64,000 nt of DNA from Vombatus ursinus (Eukaryota; Chordata; Mammalia; Diprotodontia; Vombatidae). The notes under the pieces were generated by a model, which ran no database searches, was not told the origin of the DNA, and was given only the letters and a program-made list of their open reading frames with translations. The translations under genes were made by a program, and so were the position numbers. How positions within the stretch are numbered: the first letter of the stretch is position 1; every line of letters begins with the position of its first letter. The stretch lies in the NCBI RefSeq assembly GCF_900497805.2, contig NW_020954585.1, positions 46,155,789-46,219,788 of the forward strand, in the 5' to 3' direction. Shown here piece by piece: positions 58,674 to 64,000 of the stretch.

Positions 58674-58926
58674 GTGGCAGCTAGGTGGCACAGTGGATAG
58701 AGCACCAGACCTGAGTTCCAATCCAGATCCAGACACTATGTGACCCTGGTCAAGTCACTTAACTACTGTCTGTCTCAGTTGACCTCGACTCTAAAATGGG
58801 GGTGATAATAGCACCTAACTCCTAGGGTTGTCGTGAGGATTACTTGAAATTACTTGAAATAATATCTGCAAAGTACTCAGCACAGTGCCTAGCATATAGT
58901 AGGTGTTTAATAAATGCTTGTTTCCT
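58674..58926 (+). mobile_element. CORE-SINE with MIR-type tail, full length
   Basis: GGCAGCTAGGTGGCACAGTG, CCCTGGTCAAGTCACTTAAC and GTGCCTAGCATATAGTAGGT, ending TAATAAATGCTTGTTT. TTACTTGAAA is tandemly duplicated at 58841-58860. Confidence 0.92.
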
Positions 58927-59054
58927 TTCTCATGTACCACACTGCCTCTCATACTGACCACAATACACAATACAACAACTTATATGTCTGCCATATTTCT
59001 TTTCCTACTCCCCTCCATTATATCTTTCCTGTCCTTTATTCTAACTCTGTTGAT

Positions 59055-59217
59055 TGGTCTGGGCTTGGAGTCAGAAGATCTGAGTTAAAATCTCAGTTTT
59101 GCTACTTCCTAACCCGTGTGACACTTCCCCTGTTTGGCTCTCAGCTTTCTCATGTGTAAAATGAGATATCTGGGCTAGATGATCTCTATGACCCCTTCTA
59201 CCTCTATATTTGATGAA
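59055..59217 (+). mobile_element. MIR-type CORE-SINE
   Basis: GGGCTTGGAGTCAGAAGATC, CTCATGTGTAAAATGAGATA and GGGCTAGATGATCTCTATGA. Confidence 0.88.
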
Positions 59218-59244
59218 CCTAGGAATGAAATCACCTTAAGGTGA

Positions 59245-59480
59245 CATATGGTGGCATTAGAACACTGACTGACTTGGAATCAGAAATCTCCAGTTATTTA
59301 AAGCCTGAGCTTGGAACCTCACCATATGACCTGGGAAGGGACTTTGGCTGCTCAGTGCTTCCGTGCCCTCATCTGTAAATTAGGAATAATAATATTTGTA
59401 CTACCTACCTCCCACGACTGTTGGGAGGAAAGCATTCGATATACCTTAAAGTGCTATATAAATGAATTATTTTTATTATT
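59245..59480 (+). mobile_element. MIR-type CORE-SINE
   Basis: GACTGACTTGGAATCAGAAA, CATCTGTAAATTAGGAATAA and TACCTTAAAGTGCTATATAA. Confidence 0.85.
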
Positions 59481-59599
59481 GCTGATAATCATAAAAATGA
59501 TAGCTGGTAGTAGTTTAAGGTTGTATCCCTTGAGTAATGTTTGCATTTTAACAACAGCCTTCAATGCTCTAATTAAGGTGAAGGAACAAATCATAGAGT

Positions 59600-59790
59600 C
59601 AAGGAATGTGAGATTTGGGAGAGAATCCAGCACAAGCTAGATTTTAGAGAATGAGGAACTTGAGACCTAGGAGAGAGGAAGAAAATATGGAAGGTCTAGC
59701 ACTTAGCACAGTGCCAGGCACATAGCAAGATCTTAATAAATGTTTATTAACTGACTAACTGAAGGTATCCCAGTCAGCTAGTGGCAGATC
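59600..59790 (-). mobile_element. MIR remnant split by an L2 end
   Basis: GATTTGGGAGAGAATCCAGC before; CAGTCAGCTAGTGGCAGATC after the insert. Confidence 0.55.
59696..59756 (+). mobile_element. L2 terminal 60 bases nested in MIR
   Basis: AGCACTTAGCACAGTGCCAG, GATCTTAATAAATGTTTATT and AACTGACTAACTGA; GAAGGT occurs at both edges. Confidence 0.72.
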
Positions 59791-60274
59791 TGGAAATAGA
59801 AGGTGAGTAATGTGGGGATTTCAGGCAATATAGTAGATAGGTAGGGGGAGGGGGAGACTTGGTGGGAATTTCTTTCTCAGTATTTCTTCCATTCTGCTTC
59901 TCCTCCTTCCTCAACACCCCCACCCCCACCTCTGCCCCAGGACTATTTTTAATGACGACTTCAGCTCTGTACTATTTCACTCTAGTCATGTCTGTAGAGG
60001 GTCTCCTGCCTTGGTGAGGGCAAATAACTTAAGTTAAGTCAGGGTCACACCAAAACATTGGCATAAGCAATGGATGATGCAGCTTGTATTCCTCCTCTGA
60101 TGGATTCTGTCTGGCAAATTATAAATATGATTAGGCTTCAAGGCAGACAGATGGATCTAGTCAACCACAAAGCTTGAACAATTCCATGATTGGAGGATCA
60201 ATTCTTATTGACTTTGATGAAATAGTAGCAGACTTTTCTTTAAAAAGGGAGGTGGGAGGCTTCCTCTGAAATCA
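59791..60274. other. Low-repeat interval
   Basis: Contains CAACACCCCCACCCCCACCT and AT-rich unique-looking sequence; no gene supported. Confidence 0.35.
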
Positions 60275-60383
60275 TATGAATTTAATGCATTTAAAAACAT
60301 TCTTCTGAATATGGATCTATAGTCTTCACCAGACTGCCAGAGGGGTACGTGACACAAAAAAGGTTAAGAACTCCTGTTCTAGT
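60275..60383 (-). mobile_element. hAT-type MITE fragment (family of 12388-12531)
   Basis: TGCATTTAAAAACATTCTTC, CACCAGACTGCCAGAGGGGT, GTGACACAAAAAAGGTTAAG and AACTCCTG, followed by TTCTAGTG. Confidence 0.65.
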
Positions 60384-60464
60384 GTCTATGACCCTTTTAC
60401 TGTGGTTACTTGTCAACCAGTTTATATTTCAATTGAATCTCATATGACATAGTTATCTTCTCTG

Positions 60465-60597
60465 GAACCAATAGCCTTTTCAAAAGAAGAAATGTGAAAT
60501 ATCAACAGCCATGTGAAAAAGTGCTTGTCTAAATTACTAACATAAGAGAGATGCCAGTTAAAACTGAAAATTAACCTATAACAATCAGACTGGCAGA
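60465..60597 (+). mobile_element. L1, first part of an interrupted copy
   Basis: CCTTTTCAAAAGAAGAAATG, CAGCCATGTGAAAAAGTGCT, AGAGAGATGCCAGTTAAAAC and AATCAGACTGGCAGAGCT match L1 ORF2-end sequence. The continuation is at 63346. Confidence 0.78.
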
Positions 60598-61305
60598 GCT
60601 GACCCCTATCCCTGTTCTTACCCCTCATTATGACATGCCTTCCCTCGGTCCCTGGACTGACCACACTATTCCCCTATCTCTGCCTCTCAGTTAACCAATT
60701 CAACTTTGCATCGTCCTGAACTTTTCATTCTTTGTCTTTCTTCTACTATGGATGATCATACCTTGCCAAGCTCAACCTTGGATTACTCCCACCATCTACC
60801 CTCTTCACTTCATATGCTGCCAAAAGGAGCTGGAGGAAAACACGAAAACACGCTTATTAAGTCCACTCTCTGGGCTCTCAGTGAAGCAAAGGAAATCTTC
60901 TATTCCTCCCTGGTAGATTCCCTATACCACAGTCTCCATCCAGCATTCTAAACCTTCTGGTCTTTCCTCCAGTGTCCTCCCTCCTCTGAACTACTTTCCT
61001 CCATCTTCTCAGTTGAGGACCTCATCCCATAATTGAGGCCATCACTGAGAGCTCTCTCTCACTCTCCCTCATCTCACATCACTTAGATGGCTTACTCTCC
61101 CATCTCCTACCTGCATCCCCAATTACTACTTATATCCCCAACTCCTACTACTCCTATCCATTATGAGTCAGATGTCTACCATCATGACAACCTTCATATA
61201 TACCCCTTAATCTCCATTCAATTAGCCATAACCCTAGTTCAGGTTACCGTCACCTCTCACCTGGACTATTGTAATAGTTTCCTTGCACTGCAGGCATTCA
61301 CCCTT
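60598..61305 (+). mobile_element. L2-like LINE, ORF2 middle portion
   Basis: A reading TLIKSTLWALSEAKEIFYSSLVDSLYHSL, GAGGCCATCACTGAGAGCTC, then CACCTCTCACCTGGACTATT (SHLDYCNS). The last motif is conserved in L2/CR1-type RT regions. The first 600 bases are assigned with less certainty. Confidence 0.55.
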
Positions 61306-61427
61306 TTCATTTTTGATACTAATAATTTGGTTTTCTTCTTTCTTTTTTTTAAAAAATCACATTAACCAATGGTATATTGGTTTTATTTTATTTTTTCATA
61401 AAACCAGTTCCTAGTTTTACTTATTGG
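61306..61427 (-). mobile_element. L1 ORF2 fragment, antisense
   Basis: CATAAAACCAGTTCCTAGTT is the complement of the L1 stretch reading KTRNWFY-like (AACTAGGAACTGGTTTTATG). Confidence 0.5.
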
Positions 61428-61590
61428 GTAGCTGGTGGCACAGTAGATAGAACATCAGGCCTGAAGTCAGGAAGACCTGAGTTCAAGTCTGGCCTCAGAC
61501 ACTTACTAGCTGTGTGACCCTGGGCAAGTCACTTAACCCTGTTTGCCACATAGTAAACACTTAATAAATTTTTACTGAATGAATGAATTA
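61428..61590 (+). mobile_element. CORE-SINE with L2/MIR-type end
   Basis: TAGCTGGTGGCACAGTAGAT, GTGTGACCCTGGGCAAGTCA and CATAGTAAACACTTAATAAA. Confidence 0.9.
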
Positions 61591-62225
61591 ATGTAGAGAG
61601 AGAGCAGTGAACTTCACAAGTATAGTGAGGACTCCACATGTAAAGAGGGGCCCATATATAGAGAGGGTTGTTATTGAATGACTTAAAGGGAGACAGAATA
61701 GACATCTCTGTCCTCTTCTCCCCCGACCCTTCTCCAAGGGAAGCATTGGGTAAGGGCTAATCAGACTACAAGTATAACTGTCTTCTCTCTTAAATATTAT
61801 TAGTCTAGGGGACCATGATCAGATTCCCTCTAACTCCTGATCACTTTGTCATGGGAGGGGAGAGGACTCCAAGTTATATATCCAAGGCTTGACCTCTTTC
61901 TTACCAAATACTAGTTCTACAGTGAACATATGTATAGAATGGCAAAGAAACCCATTTATCCAAATGACAGGAAAACTGAAATCAGAGAAGGTATACATAG
62001 GAGAATAGACAACACAGAGTTAAGGAGCACTCCCATTGGGATTGAGACAACTCAGCTCAACCAAGAGAGAAGGTCCTAAATCTCACCTAAGGAGAAACTC
62101 CCTGAAGTCTCTAAAGTAGCAGGCTCCTTTGTGCTTACTGAGTAGAGTATCCATTATACATCTCTGAGCTACTAAGACGTGGAGGGAGTCCGGGGCCACA
62201 AGTGCTTTGAGGAATGGAAGTTTTG
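61591..62225. other. Unclassified interval; possible LTR-derived insert
   Basis: No SINE or LINE landmark; it lies inside the interruption of the L2. CCATATATAGAGAGG near 61651 is TATA-like on either strand. Family and ends not recognised. Confidence 0.25.
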
Positions 62226-62229
62226 TTAA

Positions 62230-62231
<2 letters not shown>

Positions 62232-62277
<46 letters not shown>

Positions 62278-62316
62278 GAACACTCACACGCACACGCACA
62301 TGCACGTGCACACACG
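62232..62316 (+). repeat. (CA)n microsatellite with degenerate end
   Basis: About 20 CA units, then CACACGAACACTCACACGCA-type degenerate units with CpGs. Confidence 0.96.
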
Positions 62317-62674
62317 GCATTGTGGCAACAGCAGATAAAGTTGATAGATGACATGATGGAGACTGCCTGATCCTCTCGCGTCTTCCCACGGTCTTTTCCT
62401 TCAGCGTTGGCCTCTTCCGTCTTCCTTTTGAAGTTAGAAGTCAGAAGTCCTCGAGGTGAGTTGTTACTTGCAGACTAGACCTTGAGGAGTCCCAGAACAG
62501 GACTGTTGTGAAGTAAAACTCTCTCACCTCTTACCAGCTCCCCTCCCCCCACACTTCACACCAGGTGAGGCCTTCATCTTTACCAATAAGAAGAGAGTCC
62601 CTTACCGATGGGCTTTCAGACAAGGGTTACACTTGCCTCAAGTCTCTCCCAATTCCAAACTGCTAAGATGATTT
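62317..62674. other. Repeat-poor interval
   Basis: CTCTCGCGTCTTCCCACGGT and GCGTTGGCCTCTTCCGTCTT hold several CpGs; otherwise no identifiable feature. Confidence 0.35.
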
Positions 62675-62789
62675 AAATATGTATAAGCATGTACATATAC
62701 ACACACACATATATGCACATGTACATATACATACATAGACACCTATATACATATATACACATACAGGCGTGCACACACACACATATAGT
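62675..62789 (+). repeat. (CATATA/CA)n microsatellite
   Basis: Imperfect ACATATAC, ATGTATAC and CACACA units. Confidence 0.93.
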
Positions 62790-62794
62790 CTGGC

Positions 62795-63345
62795 CATGGT
62801 ACCTCCCTGCTCAGTAAGCTTCCTTGGCTCTCTGTTAATTTCAGGATCAAATATAAAGTCCTTTGTTTGGCATCTAAGGCTCTTCATAACCTAATCCCCT
62901 TCTTACTTTTCAAAGCCTTCTTATACCTTACTCTCTTCCATGATCCGGCTGAACCAGACTACTTGCAGCGTTCCTGAAACAAAGAACTCTGTGCCCCATT
63001 GCCATGCCTTTCCACTGCTGTCCCCTCTGTGCATCATAATCTGTTCCCTTCCCACCACCTCTTAATTTTCCTGGCTTCCTTTAAAACTCTGCTCAAATCC
63101 CACCTTCTATAGGTTTTTTCCAGTCTTCCCCAGCTGTGAATGCCTTCCCCTTTCTGATTATCTTCCAGCTACTCTGTATTTTGTCTTGTATGATTTAGTT
63201 TTCAAATGTCTTCCCCATTAGAATGTAAGCTCCTTGAGGGCAGGAACTATTCCTGCCCCCCTTCTTAATATTTTATATCCCCGGAGTTTAGCACAGTCCC
63301 TGGCACATAAGTGTTTAATAAATGTTTGTTGATTGATTAATCTAT
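62795..63345 (+). mobile_element. L2 LINE 3' part with natural 3' end
   Basis: GGTACCTCCCTGCTCAGTAA, CAGGATCAAATATAAAGTCC, TTGTTTGGCATCTAAGGCTC, TTAGAATGTAAGCTCCTTGA and TTTAATAAATGTTTGTTGAT. It probably continues the copy at 60598-61305. Confidence 0.92.
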
Positions 63346-63600
63346 TGATGGGTGACAAAATATGAACATGGTAAATGTTGGAGGGGTTATGGGAAGATAG
63401 ACATACTAATTCATTATTGGTGAAACTATGAATTAGTCCAAATTTTTGGACAATTTAGAAAATTCACTAAACCTGCTCTTTTATTCAAAGATACTATAAC
63501 TAGGTATATACCCCAAGGAAGTAAAAGACAGAGAGAAAGTTCTCATGTATACCAAAATCCTCAAAGCAGTACTTTTTATGGTAGCAAAGAACTGGGGCAG
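63346..63600 (+). mobile_element. L1, second part of an interrupted copy
   Basis: GGTAAATGTTGGAGGGGTTA, CTAATTCATTATTGGTGAAA, ACTATAACTAGGTATATACC and TTTTTATGGTAGCAAAGAAC directly follow, in L1 order, the piece ending at 60597. Confidence 0.82.
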
Positions 63601-63677
63601 ATGGGGTGGGGGTAGTGGGTGTCCATGAATTAGAGTACATCTGAGCAAGTAAAATTTTAAATTAAAAAAATGTCATC

Positions 63678-63800
63678 AGCCACTTTGAGTAAGTCATTTC
63701 TCTCCCCTGAGCCTTGGTTTCCTCAACTGTCAAATGAGAAGGCAGGGTCTGATGATCTCTAAGGTCCCTTCTAATTCTAACATTCCGTGAATCTCTGATG
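63678..63800 (+). mobile_element. MIR-type CORE-SINE, 3' part
   Basis: CCTTGGTTTCCTCAACTGTC, CTGATGATCTCTAAGGTCCC and TTCTAATTCTAACATTC. Confidence 0.82.
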
Positions 63801-64000
63801 ATTGTAAGACAACTTTGGGCTAAGCCCAGGTTGCTTCACTCTTCCCTTTTCCACTGTTAGGATTCCTTGATGACCCAGATTTCAATTAATTAAATATGTA
63901 CGTGCCTACGTGTGTTAGGCCCTGGCTGTCAAGGGACAATCTTTTGAACAGTCTATTAACATATTTTATGTTTTCCCGACTCTATGCTTTTGATTATTAC

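Overview
The window looks like noncoding DNA from a marsupial nuclear genome, probably an Australian (australidelphian) lineage. The evidence is the dominant dispersed-repeat set: CORE-SINEs beginning GGCAGCTAGGTGG, a Mar1-type subset ending in an RTE/BovB-like tail (GTCGGACACGACTGA-like, then CAACAACAA), a short younger subset ending CCCCAATTGCC plus poly-A (WSINE1-like), L2 with long RT-region remnants, and marsupial-type L1 3' ends. The didelphid-type SINE tail (CCAATACACAGTATTG) was not seen. Family names come from recall of consensus sequences, not from a database search.

I find no supported protein-coding exon, no functional tRNA, rRNA or snoRNA gene, no CpG island and no CRISPR array. 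Open frames are short; the longest lie in a polypurine tract or in LINE remnants. The window reads as an intergenic or long intronic region more than half covered by SINEs and LINEs.

Layout. 0-6 kb: L2 and MIR remnants, then a cluster of inverted duplications (2.3-3.1 kb and 5.0-5.9 kb) and a TG repeat holding a 10-base assembly gap. 6-12 kb: L2, MIR and nested L1 3' ends. 12-17.6 kb: an L2 tail with RT-region remnant, a CTTT microsatellite grown from a SINE tail, and a 1.35-kb antisense L2. 18-32 kb: dense MIR/Mar1 mosaics, a second inverted duplication (24.3-25.1 kb), and hAT-type MITEs (22.5, 31.5 kb). 32-43.5 kb: an L1 3' end, split L2s, nested MIRs. 43.6-45.5 kb: a candidate conserved block, a ~590-base polypurine tract and a dispersed repeat with a CRE palindrome. 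45.5-58 kb: nested SINEs/LINEs, two L3/CR1 tails, low-repeat blocks. 58-64 kb: an L1 interrupted by a ~2.75-kb L2-led composite.

The most interesting observations are (1) two or three local inverted duplications, one carrying a Mar1 insertion in one arm while the other arm keeps the empty site; (2) several hAT-type elements sitting at the same TCTAGT site inside MIR copies; (3) nested insertions that give a relative chronology; (4) low-repeat, high-complexity blocks at 4.3, 17.7, 43.6, 48.1 and 57.7 kb that are candidates for conserved regulatory DNA. No new gene system is evident.
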